From contig NZ_QPHL01000012.1 in NCBI RefSeq assembly GCF_003335675.1, forward strand, positions 1-64,000: DNA of 64,000 nt, in the 5' to 3' direction. The position numbers were made by a program, and so were the translations under genes. This document shows positions 1 through 8,736 of the stretch, piece after piece (the first letter of the stretch is position 1; each line of letters starts with the position of its first letter). Origin of the DNA: Winogradskyella sp. KYW1333. GTDB taxonomy: Bacteria > Bacteroidota > Bacteroidia > Flavobacteriales > Flavobacteriaceae. The notes under the pieces were generated by a model. That model was not told where the DNA came from and searched no databases. It saw only the letters and a list, made by a program, of their open reading frames with translations.

Positions 1-2067
1 CGTCTGGGACTCCAGATTGAAAAGCTCGATGCCATCGTTCAAACCGTCGTCGCAACGCTCCAAATCTGATACCGGGTTGATTATAGGTTGGCCAAAAGTT
101 GAAATAGTAAATGAGACAACATCAAAACAAGATTGAGAGTTATCTGCAACTCTTGCCCAAATTATTTGTGGATTTGATACATTAGTATAATTAGTTGGTA
201 ACGCACTAACATTATCAATTGCATTTTGATCTGTAAGATGATAGCTTACTACAAAATCTGTCGGATCTAATGTTCCTAATATATTATTGTCATTTTGAGT
301 TAAATCAAAATTTGAAGTACCAGATGAATTACATTCAAATAAATCAATTGCAGGACCTGCTGTTGGACTAGGAATAAATTCAACCAAAATTGAATCTGAT
401 GCCTGGCATACACCAGAAAACACTATATCTACTGAATATGTGCCAGGCTGAGTAACAGAAATCATTGATCCTGTTTCTCCCAATATTTCTGTTCCCTCAT
501 AATACCAAGTGTGTATTGCACTTGTGAGACCAGTATCTAATTCTACTGATGAGCCACCACATCGCGCTGTACCAGATGCTATTGTAATATCTTCACCTAA
601 ATCACCACCTAAATCAAAACTTCCTGCTTTTAAAAAAACACCTGAATCCAATTGGGTATCAGTTGCATCAGCAACAACAAGCTTAATGGTATAAGTTTCG
701 CCAGGGTTCACTGAAGATTGTGCCGTAAAAACAGTAGTTCTACCATCAAAAGAAATTGGTGGCCCATTTTGAGGTGTATAGCCTCCAAAATATTCTTCAT
801 TAATTGCTCCACATGACGTATTTGCTTGATGGATATTAGTAACTAAAATGGGTGTATTGGTACCTGGTAAAACAGCAAGATTTGTGGTATTGCCTAAAGA
901 GTCTGTTAATAAAAATGCGAAGGCATCTGAGAAATTGCACTCAAAACTTCCTCCATTATATTCTTCCGAAGCCATTAAAAATTCAAAGCTAATGTTATCA
1001 GCTAAGGGCACAAAATCAAATTGAATAAACGTAGCATTATTAGAAGTAATACCAACAGTATTGTTCAATTCAACATCTCCTGGCCATGCGCCAGATCCTT
1101 CACTTAAATTATTATTATTTGGGCCACGAGCCCGAGAAGCATCTCCAGAAGTTAGCAAAATTCCATCCTCAAAAGGGAAATTTATTCCATCACTAAAAAA
1201 ATAGCCAATCCCATTAGATTCAAATTGATTAAAAGTAATACCTGTTGACCATGTAATATTTGAAACCGTTGCACACGGACTATTAACCAAAACATCAGTG
1301 ATTAATTCTTCTGGTGTAAATAAATCTTGATCAACCACTACATTTGGCCCAAGAACAAAAACTGTGATAGTTTCTGTGCCTGCACAACCTTGAGGATTAT
1401 CATCCGTTGCTGTAAAGGTAACAGTATATGTACCTGCAATTGGAAAGACATGAGAAACATCAGTACCTGTTGCAGTAGAACCATCACCAAAATCCCAACT
1501 ATAAGTGGCATTTGACCCATCAACCGAAAAAGCTGCACTCCCAGAAAAGTCCACAGTTTCTCCTGGTAAAATGCTTATTACGCCTGTTCCATTTGGTGCT
1601 GGATTTGTTGTATCAATTGAAGCAACGATATCCTGACATGCTGTTGCACATAAAATATTCGCTTCCCAACCATCGATAGAACCCGAAGCGTCGGAAATAA
1701 ACTCAAAGGTTAGACAACCTGACGTGTTTGTATCTGTCGCACTCACAGTAAAAGAACCTTCTGGTCCTTGAAAAGTCCCTAATAAATTAGCAGTAGTAGA
1801 ATCACCATCATACACGTTTAATCTGTCAGGATTAAGACCTAACTGAGTAGTAAAAGACAAAAAATCTACAATAATAAATTCACCAGCATTCTGAGGGCAT
1901 AATATAGTAACTAAATTTTCGTCATTGCCGTAGTTTGCAAATTCACCACCAGAATCAAAAAACTTATCTGGTGCACATCTATTAAATGTACCATTTTGCA
2001 TAACTAGATCTTGGGCCTTAGCGCAAAATGTAGTTATAAGGGCAAATACAAAAATTGATTTTCTCAT
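1..2067 (-). CDS. Secreted CUB / PKD / choice-of-anchor L surface protein, 3' end outside window
   Basis: The reading frame is open from ATG at 2067 to the window edge (689 codons, no stop), so only the N-terminal part is visible. It starts with a signal peptide (about residues 1-19, ending CAKAQ). A CUB-like domain follows (about 50-140, with VYDGDS and a closing Trp-Glu-Ala-Asn), then a PKD domain (about 160-238, SWDFGDGS and a GTYTVTFTATD end). A choice-of-anchor L domain covers about 250-485 (GILLTSGDASRARGPN, FEFLMASEEY). Ig-like material and a repeat beginning CDDGLNDGIELFNL follow. This build is typical of flavobacterial cell-surface proteins exported by the type IX system and ending in a gliding-type sorting domain; that C-terminus is inferred, not seen. 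Likely an adhesin or glycan-binding protein. Neighbour nfu is divergent, with 185-218 bp between them. Confidence 0.85.
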   Translation of the reverse strand, partial: MRKSIFVFALITTFCAKAQDLVMQNGTFNRCAPDKFFDSGGEFANYGNDENLVTILCPQNAGEFIIVDFLSFTTQLGLNPDRLNVYDGDSTTANLLGTFQGPEGSFTVSATDTNTSGCLTFEFISDASGSIDGWEANILCATACQDIVASIDTTNPAPNGTGVISILPGETVDFSGSAAFSVDGSNATYSWDFGDGSTATGTDVSHVFPIAGTYTVTFTATDDNPQGCAGTETITVFVLGPNVVVDQDLFTPEELITDVLVNSPCATVSNITWSTGITFNQFESNGIGYFFSDGINFPFEDGILLTSGDASRARGPNNNNLSEGSGAWPGDVELNNTVGITSNNATFIQFDFVPLADNISFEFLMASEEYNGGSFECNFSDAFAFLLTDSLGNTTNLAVLPGTNTPILVTNIHQANTSCGAINEEYFGGYTPQNGPPISFDGRTTVFTAQSSVNPGETYTIKLVVADATDTQLDSGVFLKAGSFDLGGDLGEDITIASGTARCGGSSVELDTGLTSAIHTWYYEGTEILGETGSMISVTQPGTYSVDIVFSGVCQASDSILVEFIPSPTAGPAIDLFECNSSGTSNFDLTQNDNNILGTLDPTDFVVSYHLTDQNAIDNVSALPTNYTNVSNPQIIWARVADNSQSCFDVVSFTISTFGQPIINPVSDLERCDDGLNDGIELFNLESQT

Positions 2068-2264
2068 TGATTAACTAATAGTCCTTATCCTATTCATATC
2101 TAACTGAATTTAGGACAAAATAAATAGATCATTCCAATTTCAAAATTTCTTGTTCCGTGAAATATTTTGAATAGAAACGAAATTTAATCAAAATATATGA
2201 TTTGACTTATGAAATTAGTTATAAAACATAATGTTTAGGACTAACGTTTAATATGTTTATTTCA

Positions 2265-2272
2265 TACTTTTG
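2265..2272 (+). promoter_or_regulatory. Bacteroidota -7 element for nfu
   Basis: TACTTTTG matches the Bacteroidota TAnnTTTG -7 consensus. It ends 13 bases before ATG 2286, so the transcript would be nearly leaderless. It lies downstream of the alternative ATG at 2253, which argues against that start. No clear TTTG -33 element was seen. Confidence 0.6.
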
Positions 2273-2285
2273 CAAACAAAAAAAC

Positions 2286-3188
2286 ATGCCTAAAACACAT
2301 ATATCAATACATACCACTTCAAATGATTTAATTTTAAAGTTTGAGGCTGATAGATTTTTGACTAATCACAACAGTTTTGAATTTAGCAATATTGATGAAG
2401 CCAAGGACTCTCCATTAGCTCAACAATTATTCTATCTACCCTTTGTAAAAAAGGTTTATATCGCGTCAAATTTTGTGGCAATTGAGCGCTTTAACATTGT
2501 TGATTGGAAGGATGTTCAAGATGAAGTAGCAAAACAACTAGAAGATTATTTATCGAGTGACGGCATTGTCGTGACAGAAGAGGCAATAAAACCAAAAGCG
2601 GCGGTCACGGTATATGCTGAAAGTACTCCTAACCCGAATGTTTTAAAATTTGTATGTAACAAAGTATTAGTTGCTAACCTTTATGAGTTTTCATCAATAG
2701 AAGATGCAAAACCATCTCCTTTTGCAACTGAATTGTTTCAATTTCCCTTTGTGAAAAATGTTTTTATTGATAAAAATTATGTGTCAATTACAAAATTTGA
2801 TATTATAGAATGGGAGGAAATTACTTTGCAATTGAGAGAGTTTATTAAAGGCTATGTTGAAAATGGCAAAACCATTTTGAACGATAATGCTATACAACAA
2901 CTTAATAAAACCGAGGAGGCGATAGAACAAAAATTTGAAGCTTTAGATGACACGTCTAAAAACATTGTAAATATTTTAGAGGAATATGTTAAACCTGCAG
3001 TTGCGAGCGATGGCGGTAATATTGAATTTAAGTCTTATGACGAAACTTCAAAGAAGGTACAAGTCTTATTACAAGGTGCCTGTAGCGGTTGCCCATCTTC
3101 TACATTTACATTAAAAAATGGTATTGAAAATATGCTTAGAGAAATGTTGAATGACCGTGAAATAACTGTGGATGCGATTAATAACTAA
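2286..3188 (+). CDS. Nfu-type Fe-S cluster carrier with tandem N-terminal domains
   Basis: Probable Fe-S scaffold/carrier that delivers clusters to apo-proteins in the cytoplasm. About 300 residues from ATG 2286. Two tandem Nfu_N domains (about residues 1-95 and 105-190) share the pattern SxxxAxxSPxAxxLFxxPFVKxVxI. A linker leads to a NifU C-terminal domain (about 220-300) with the cluster-binding CSGCP motif (CxxC). Most family members have a single Nfu_N domain. An in-frame ATG at 2253 would add 11 residues, but the best promoter lies between the two ATGs, so 2286 is preferred. No isc or suf genes are nearby. The mscS gene follows 62 bp downstream on the same strand. Confidence 0.9.
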   Translation: MPKTHISIHTTSNDLILKFEADRFLTNHNSFEFSNIDEAKDSPLAQQLFYLPFVKKVYIASNFVAIERFNIVDWKDVQDEVAKQLEDYLSSDGIVVTEEAIKPKAAVTVYAESTPNPNVLKFVCNKVLVANLYEFSSIEDAKPSPFATELFQFPFVKNVFIDKNYVSITKFDIIEWEEITLQLREFIKGYVENGKTILNDNAIQQLNKTEEAIEQKFEALDDTSKNIVNILEEYVKPAVASDGGNIEFKSYDETSKKVQVLLQGACSGCPSSTFTLKNGIENMLREMLNDREITVDAINN

Positions 3189-3250
3189 ATATGTAGTTTT
3201 TATTAAGAAATAAAAGTCTTATTAAATTATAAAATTTTAATTCAAAAAAT

Positions 3251-4057
3251 ATGGAAACACAACAATGGATTGATGCTGGTTATAACTTAATTGTAGAGTT
3301 TGGACCCAGATTGATCGCTGCCATACTAATATGGATAATAGGTAGTTGGATAATAAAAATGCTCATCAAAGGTGTTTCAACAGCAATGATTAAAGCCAAT
3401 TACGATGAAAGTTTAAAGAAATTTTTATTGAACTTAATTAATTGGGCTTTCAAAATAATTCTAATCATTGTAGTTTTGGGCACAGTTGGTGTTGAAACAA
3501 CATCATTTGCTGCTGTTCTTGCGGCAGCTAGTTTAGCCATTGGTATGGCTTTACAAGGTTCGCTCGGAAACTTTGCAGGAGGTGTTCTTATAATGATATT
3601 TAGACCCATTAAAATCGGAGATTTAATAGAAGCTCAAGGAGAGATGGGAGTAGTTAAAGAAATTGAAGTTTTCACAACAAAACTTACTGGTCTATCCAAT
3701 AAAGAAATCATTATACCGAATGGTGCCTTATCTAATGGAAATATTGTCAACTATACTACAGAGGGAACAAGACGTGTGGATCTTGTTTTCGGAGTAAGTT
3801 ATGACTCTGATATTAAGAAAACAAAAGGTGTTTTTAATGAAGTTCTTTCTTCTAACGCTAAAATATTAAAAACCCCGGCACCAACAATAGCAGTTTCTGA
3901 ATTAGCAGATAGTTCAATTAACTTTGTTGTTAGACCGTGGTGTAATGCAGAAGACTACTGGGAGGTCTATTTTGAAGTAACTGAAAATGTAAAGGATGCA
4001 TTAGACAAAGCAGGAATTGAAATTCCTTATCCACATCAAGTTGAGATACATAAATAG
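3251..4057 (+). CDS. Small MscS-family mechanosensitive channel
   Basis: Inner-membrane channel that releases solutes on hypo-osmotic shock. At 268 residues it is a short, E. coli MscS-size member. Three membrane segments are visible (about 17-37, 60-82 and 88-118). The third is the Ala/Gly-rich pore helix (ASLAIGMALQGSLGNFAGG) that defines the family. The beta domain follows (FRPIKIGDLIEA, IIIPNGALSNGNIVNY), then a cytoplasmic alpha/beta domain ending IPYPHQVEIH. The gene ends three bases before the stop of the convergent tsaB gene, leaving no room for a separate terminator. Confidence 0.93.
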   Translation: METQQWIDAGYNLIVEFGPRLIAAILIWIIGSWIIKMLIKGVSTAMIKANYDESLKKFLLNLINWAFKIILIIVVLGTVGVETTSFAAVLAAASLAIGMALQGSLGNFAGGVLIMIFRPIKIGDLIEAQGEMGVVKEIEVFTTKLTGLSNKEIIIPNGALSNGNIVNYTTEGTRRVDLVFGVSYDSDIKKTKGVFNEVLSSNAKILKTPAPTIAVSELADSSINFVVRPWCNAEDYWEVYFEVTENVKDALDKAGIEIPYPHQVEIHK

Positions 4058-4060
4058 GGG

Positions 4061-4729
4061 TTAGGACTTTTTAATAGCAACAAAATCCTTTAAATAATAA
4101 GGTTCAAAATATGCGACATCTTCGGTGTCACTTATTTTATATTTTATTTCAGATAAAACTGACATCTCATTAGCAGATGGTAATTTATTATCTATAAAAA
4201 CTGCATTTGGATGCTCAATTATAGCTTTTGTTTTTTCGACACCATTTCCTATAAAATAAACTGGCCCATGCTTTAAATAGTTACCAAAACTATTTTCGTC
4301 TATTACTTGAGCTTCTATTTCTCTAACTTTCTTTAGGTCATAACTATAAACTGAGGAATAAACTTCCATTCTACGAGCATCTAGCATAGGTACAATAAAT
4401 CCTTTTTCTACTTTAGCTTGGCAAGCAAGACTTTTTAAGGTATCAACGGAAAGCAATGGTTTATTTAAGGCGTAACAAATGCCTTTTGCAGAAGATACTC
4501 CAATACGTAATCCAGTATAAGAACCTGGTCCCTTACTAACTGCAACGGCATCAATATTAGATGGTTCTATATTAGCCGTTTTAAAGACTTCATCAATAAA
4601 AATGTGTAAAGTTTCAGCATGAGAATAGCTAAGACTATTATCTTCTTTCAAAACTAAAGTCTCTCCATCTTTTGACAGAGAGACTGAACAATTAGTTGTT
4701 GCTGTTTCTATATTAAGCAATAATGCCAT
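4061..4729 (-). CDS. tsaB: tRNA N6-threonylcarbamoyladenosine biosynthesis protein TsaB
   Basis: TsaB is the inactive-homologue partner of TsaD in the complex that makes t6A37 on ANN-decoding tRNAs. It is 222 residues, a normal length, with an ASKHA-type N-terminus (LLNIETATTNCSVSL) and the motifs SYSHAETL and VSKGPGSYTGLRIGVSSAKG. This last motif is the strongest family signature. The start codon lies 17 bp after the stop of the upstream adaptor gene, so it may be co-transcribed with the efflux operon although the functions are unrelated. Confidence 0.93.
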   Translation of the reverse strand: MALLLNIETATTNCSVSLSKDGETLVLKEDNSLSYSHAETLHIFIDEVFKTANIEPSNIDAVAVSKGPGSYTGLRIGVSSAKGICYALNKPLLSVDTLKSLACQAKVEKGFIVPMLDARRMEVYSSVYSYDLKKVREIEAQVIDENSFGNYLKHGPVYFIGNGVEKTKAIIEHPNAVFIDNKLPSANEMSVLSEIKYKISDTEDVAYFEPYYLKDFVAIKKS

Positions 4730-4746
4730 TAGAAATAATATTTCTG

Positions 4747-6048
4747 CTATTCTGAACTGGTCTCAGTTGATTCTGATTTCTTATTCTTCTCTTCAATAAG
4801 ATCGCCAGGTTTTAAGGTTTTTGAAACCACATTATATGGCCCTGTTATAATCTTATCATTTTCTTCTAATCCCGAAATAATTTCTATGGAGGTATCGTCT
4901 TGTATACCAGTTTCTACAACTCTTAATTTTGCCTTACCACTATCATTTACAAAAACGCATTCAAATTTTTGTTCTTCAGCTTGTACTTCGTCTCCTTCTA
5001 TATTGTTTTTTGAATACCGCTTCTTAGTTGAGCTTGTATCTGTTTTAATAACAATTGAGCTAATTGGAACTGCAATTGCATCTTTACGCGTCTTTGTTAT
5101 AATATCTACTGTTGCAGTCATACCAGGTCTAAATGGCGAATAACTTTCAGGTTTACCTTCCGTAAGATCATGATATGATTCTTCTAAGATTCTAACTTTT
5201 ACTTTAAAATTAGTTACTTGATCAGCAGCCAGATTACCAGCTGCAGAATTTGCGATTTCTGTAACTATTCCTTTAAACTCCTTCTTTAAATAAGCATCTA
5301 CTTCAACAATCGTTGAATCTCCAATATTTACTTTAACAATATCATTTTCATTCACATCAACCTCAACTTCCATATTCTGTAAATTAGCCACTCTAAGAAT
5401 CTCTGTACCAGCCATTTGCTGAGTGCCTACAACTCTTTCTCCTTCTTCTACACTTAACAGTGAAATTGTACCACTCATTGGAGCAAAAATTGTTGTTCTG
5501 TTCAAATTATCTTTAGCCTCATTAACAGAAGCAGCAGCACTCTGAACACTATAATAGGCTGAACTTTTACCAGCAACAGCAGTTTCATAACTTGCTATAG
5601 ACCTGTCCCAATCTGCTTTTGAAATTACACCTTTATTGAATAATGCTTTGTTTCTATCATAATCTGCTTTTGCCTGTTTTAAAGTAGCTTCAGCTTGCTC
5701 TAGATTTGCTCTTACATTTTGATAAGTAGCTTGTGATCTATTTACTGCCGATTGGATTAAATCTGGATTAACTCGCACTAACAAATCACCCTTTTTAACT
5801 TCTTGACCTTCTTTAAATGGTAATTCTAGTATCTCACCTGATACTTCTGATGAAATATTTACTTCAACTTCTGGTTGAATTTTACCTGTTGCGGATACTG
5901 TTTCAATAATATCTTTTAATGTAACCTCCTTAACTGTAACTTCCTTAAAGTTTCCTTTTTTACCAAACCATCCCATCTTAGACCCTGCAATTAGCAGAAT
6001 AAGCATAAGAACAACAAATCCTAAAATAATTTTTACTGTTTTACTCAT
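4747..6048 (-). CDS. Periplasmic adaptor subunit of ABC efflux system (HlyD/MacA type), second copy
   Basis: Membrane-fusion protein that links inner-membrane permeases to the TolC-like channel. About 433 residues from ATG 6048; an upstream TTG at 6054 overlaps the TolC stop and is less likely. It has an N-terminal membrane anchor (about 5-25), a split barrel-sandwich/lipoyl domain (VSATGKIQPEVEVNISSEVSG and FAPMSGTISLLSVEEGERV) flanking a long coiled-coil hairpin (about 95-175), then a beta-barrel domain and a C-terminal membrane-proximal domain. The tail after about 405 is charged and low in complexity. It is distinct in sequence from the adaptor at 7548-8705 in the same operon. The start lies two bases after the TolC stop, so translation is probably coupled. 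Confidence 0.9.
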   Translation of the reverse strand: MSKTVKIILGFVVLMLILLIAGSKMGWFGKKGNFKEVTVKEVTLKDIIETVSATGKIQPEVEVNISSEVSGEILELPFKEGQEVKKGDLLVRVNPDLIQSAVNRSQATYQNVRANLEQAEATLKQAKADYDRNKALFNKGVISKADWDRSIASYETAVAGKSSAYYSVQSAAASVNEAKDNLNRTTIFAPMSGTISLLSVEEGERVVGTQQMAGTEILRVANLQNMEVEVDVNENDIVKVNIGDSTIVEVDAYLKKEFKGIVTEIANSAAGNLAADQVTNFKVKVRILEESYHDLTEGKPESYSPFRPGMTATVDIITKTRKDAIAVPISSIVIKTDTSSTKKRYSKNNIEGDEVQAEEQKFECVFVNDSGKAKLRVVETGIQDDTSIEIISGLEENDKIITGPYNVVSKTLKPGDLIEEKNKKSESTETSSE

Positions 6049-6050
6049 AA

Positions 6051-7493
6051 TCAAAACTTTAATTCAGTTGCTGGAATTCCAAAATATAATTCGAGAACTT
6101 TTAATTTAAATATGTAATCGTATTTAGCTCTATTTAATTCTATACTAGTGTTGTCATATCTCAATTTAGATTGACTAAAGTCAAATGCATTGGTTAAACC
6201 AACATCATAGCGTTCCTTAGCGTAAGAATATGCAAGTTCTTGAGACTCTAACGCTAACTGTGCAGCCTCATATGATTTTAAGGCTCCTTTAGCATCTACG
6301 TATGCCTGGTACACAGTAGATTCAAGATCTAGTTCGGCTTGTTCTAATTGAAACTTTGCACGTTCTAAACTAACTCTACTTCTTTGCACATTACCTTTTA
6401 CATTAAAACCATTTAAGATAGGAATATTTAATTGTAATCCATAACCTACACCATCATTAAGATACAATTGATCAAAAAGAGGGTCCGCAGGTACTTCTAC
6501 TAAACTGGTGTTTGGTAACTCAGCCACTACCGATTGACCTGTTGCCTGCACGGTACCAATTTGAGCAGTAATTGTTGGGTTATTTGCATCTACCTCTTGA
6601 GTAAAATTAGGTGTATCTGCATATCTTGTATTATAACCGAAAAATGCGCTTAAAGTTGGATAATTAGCTCCCTTTGAAATCTTTAGATCCATTTCTGCAA
6701 TTGCTACATTCTGCTCGGCAATTTTAATTTCTGATCTGTTTTCTTTAGCTGATGCTATAATTTCCGAAACATCTCTTGAGGCAACACCATCATCCACAAT
6801 GTTATAGCCGTCCTCTTCAATATCAAAGTTTTCATAGTCTTTAATTAACAATAATTGAGCAAGACTTATAAGTGAAATTTGTACGTTATTTTGCGCATTT
6901 ATAATTGCTTGTTGCTCACTCGCATTTGTTGCATTAATTTCGAGTAAGTCACCACGCGGTAAAGAACCAGCTTCAACTAATTTTTCAGTTCTTTCAATTT
7001 GTTCCTTTGTAACCTGATTCTGTGAAATTAAGACCTCTAAATTTGCTTTACTTAGAATTACCTGTAAATAACCATTAGCAACAAATAAGGAAATATCATC
7101 CTTCATTTTATCCAATCGATACTGACTTGCAAGTTTTGATATATCTGCTCTTTGCAACTGTCTAAAGTTTCTTAAACCATCAAAAAGGGTATAATTCATG
7201 TTAACACTTCCAGAGGCAGATAAAAAAGTGGTTGTCCGTGTATTATTAGTTACAGGATCAATACTTAAACCTGTGTTTTCAGAAACTCCACCACCTGCAT
7301 TGATGCCTGGAGCAAAATTACCTTTTGCTGATAGTTTTTCTATGTCCGCAAGCTGAACATCTAATTCGCTTTGTTTAACGGAAATATTATTATCTAGAGC
7401 GTATTCTACACACTCCCTAAGAGTCCATTTTTTATTTTGTGCTTGAGCAATTAAACCAAATAGTAAAACTGCTATGATGATTGATTTTTTCAT
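6051..7493 (-). CDS. TolC-family outer-membrane efflux channel
   Basis: Outer-membrane exit duct of a tripartite efflux system. It is 480 residues with a signal peptide (about 1-18, ending LIAQAQ). The two OEP repeats are predicted from the alternating helical and polar pattern, including a YTLFDGLRN segment in the first half and LQLNIPILNGFNVKGNVQRS in the second, the usual positions of the membrane-embedded strands. An N-terminal WTLRECVEYALDNN motif is standard for Bacteroidota TolC proteins. It lies between two adaptor genes, 54 bp after the first and 2 bp before the second. Confidence 0.93.
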   Translation of the reverse strand: MKKSIIIAVLLFGLIAQAQNKKWTLRECVEYALDNNISVKQSELDVQLADIEKLSAKGNFAPGINAGGGVSENTGLSIDPVTNNTRTTTFLSASGSVNMNYTLFDGLRNFRQLQRADISKLASQYRLDKMKDDISLFVANGYLQVILSKANLEVLISQNQVTKEQIERTEKLVEAGSLPRGDLLEINATNASEQQAIINAQNNVQISLISLAQLLLIKDYENFDIEEDGYNIVDDGVASRDVSEIIASAKENRSEIKIAEQNVAIAEMDLKISKGANYPTLSAFFGYNTRYADTPNFTQEVDANNPTITAQIGTVQATGQSVVAELPNTSLVEVPADPLFDQLYLNDGVGYGLQLNIPILNGFNVKGNVQRSRVSLERAKFQLEQAELDLESTVYQAYVDAKGALKSYEAAQLALESQELAYSYAKERYDVGLTNAFDFSQSKLRYDNTSIELNRAKYDYIFKLKVLELYFGIPATELKF

Positions 7494-7547
7494 GATGTCT
7501 ATTTGTCTAAATAAATCTTAAAGTGTTACACTAAAGTGTTTAAATTA

Positions 7548-8705
7548 TTATTGAGAGAATTTTGATATACCCTGTATTTGGTTCCAAACCTTTATTTTAT
7601 CCTTTTTAGTGATCCCGCTTTTTACTTCTACAAAAATCCCATCACTTATCCCTAACTCTACATCTTTTCTTTCAAAATCTTGGTCCCCAACTTCAATCTC
7701 TACATACGGATTTTTTGTTTCCTTGTCATATTGTACTAAAGCCTCTTTAATTGCTAATACATTGTCAGCTTTATCCAGAATAATAGAGGCATTTGCGCTA
7801 AGACCAGCTCTGATAAATGTAGAGTCAATTTGCGTTAAGGTGCCTTTAATAGCAAATTGAATAGCACCATTTTCAGCAACTCCTTTTGGTGCTATATAAT
7901 CTAAAACCGCATCAAATGTTTCGTTTTCAATAGCGCCAACAGTTATTTCTAGAGGTAACCCTTCTTTAATTTTACCCACTTCACTTTCATCTACTTTACC
8001 TTCAAAAATCATCTTTTTTACATCTGCTAATGAAGCAATAGATGTGCCCTCATTAAAATTATTAGCTTCAATAACTTGATTTCCTGCTTTTACAGGTACA
8101 TCTAGAACCATCCCAGAAACAGTTGCTCTTACTTGGGTCTGCGCAATATTTCCCAGACCAGAGGTAGTACCTGTTTTAATAATATCATAATTTTGACGTG
8201 CTTGTTGCACATTAATTCTTGCTTGTTCAACACTTTGTTTAGCTTGTAAATAACTATTATTTACTTGATCGAATTCATTAGCCGCAATTACCCCTTTGTC
8301 AAATAGTTCTTTCTGGCGATCGTAAATTGCCTTCTGAGTCTCAAGATTAATTTGTGCAGTTTGCAACGCATTTCTGTTAGATGCAATATTATTTTTTGCA
8401 CTTGTTAAGGTTGAGGCATTTGGTATTACCTTAATTTGTGCTATTAAATCTCCTCGATTTACATAGTCTCCTGCTTCTATAAATACTTTTTCAATTACTC
8501 CAGATATGTTTGGTTTTATTAAAACTTCCTCCTTTGGAACAATACTTCCCGTTGCCATCGTTTTTACAACTATAGTTTGATGTGAAGGTGACTCCGAGGA
8601 ATAAGTGATCGGGTCTTCTTGATTTTTCTGCCATAGATAAATCAGTGCCGTTGAAAAAGCAACGATTATAACAATTAATATAATTACTGTTGTTGTTCGT
8701 TTCAT
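7548..8705 (-). CDS. Periplasmic adaptor subunit of ABC efflux system (HlyD/MacA type), first copy
   Basis: Membrane-fusion protein of 385 residues. An N-terminal membrane anchor (about 5-24) is followed by a lipoyl half-motif (ATGSIVPKEEVLIKPNISG), a coiled-coil hairpin (about 100-170, rich in Gln, Ala and Asn), the second lipoyl half (VRATVSGMVLDVPVKAGNQV) and beta-barrel domains. It lies 31 bp downstream of the second permease and precedes the TolC gene, so it is likely the MacA-like partner of the two permeases. Substrate is unknown. MacB-type pumps of this kind move peptides, lipoproteins, macrolides or siderophores in other bacteria. Confidence 0.9.
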   Translation of the reverse strand: MKRTTTVIILIVIIVAFSTALIYLWQKNQEDPITYSSESPSHQTIVVKTMATGSIVPKEEVLIKPNISGVIEKVFIEAGDYVNRGDLIAQIKVIPNASTLTSAKNNIASNRNALQTAQINLETQKAIYDRQKELFDKGVIAANEFDQVNNSYLQAKQSVEQARINVQQARQNYDIIKTGTTSGLGNIAQTQVRATVSGMVLDVPVKAGNQVIEANNFNEGTSIASLADVKKMIFEGKVDESEVGKIKEGLPLEITVGAIENETFDAVLDYIAPKGVAENGAIQFAIKGTLTQIDSTFIRAGLSANASIILDKADNVLAIKEALVQYDKETKNPYVEIEVGDQDFERKDVELGISDGIFVEVKSGITKKDKIKVWNQIQGISKFSQ

Positions 8706-8736
8706 TAGTTTATTAATTCTCTTAGTTAATTAGTTT

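Noticed and set aside
2253-2285. Upstream ATG for nfu
   Set aside because: The best -7 element lies between this ATG and 2286, and the extra residues do not match the family.
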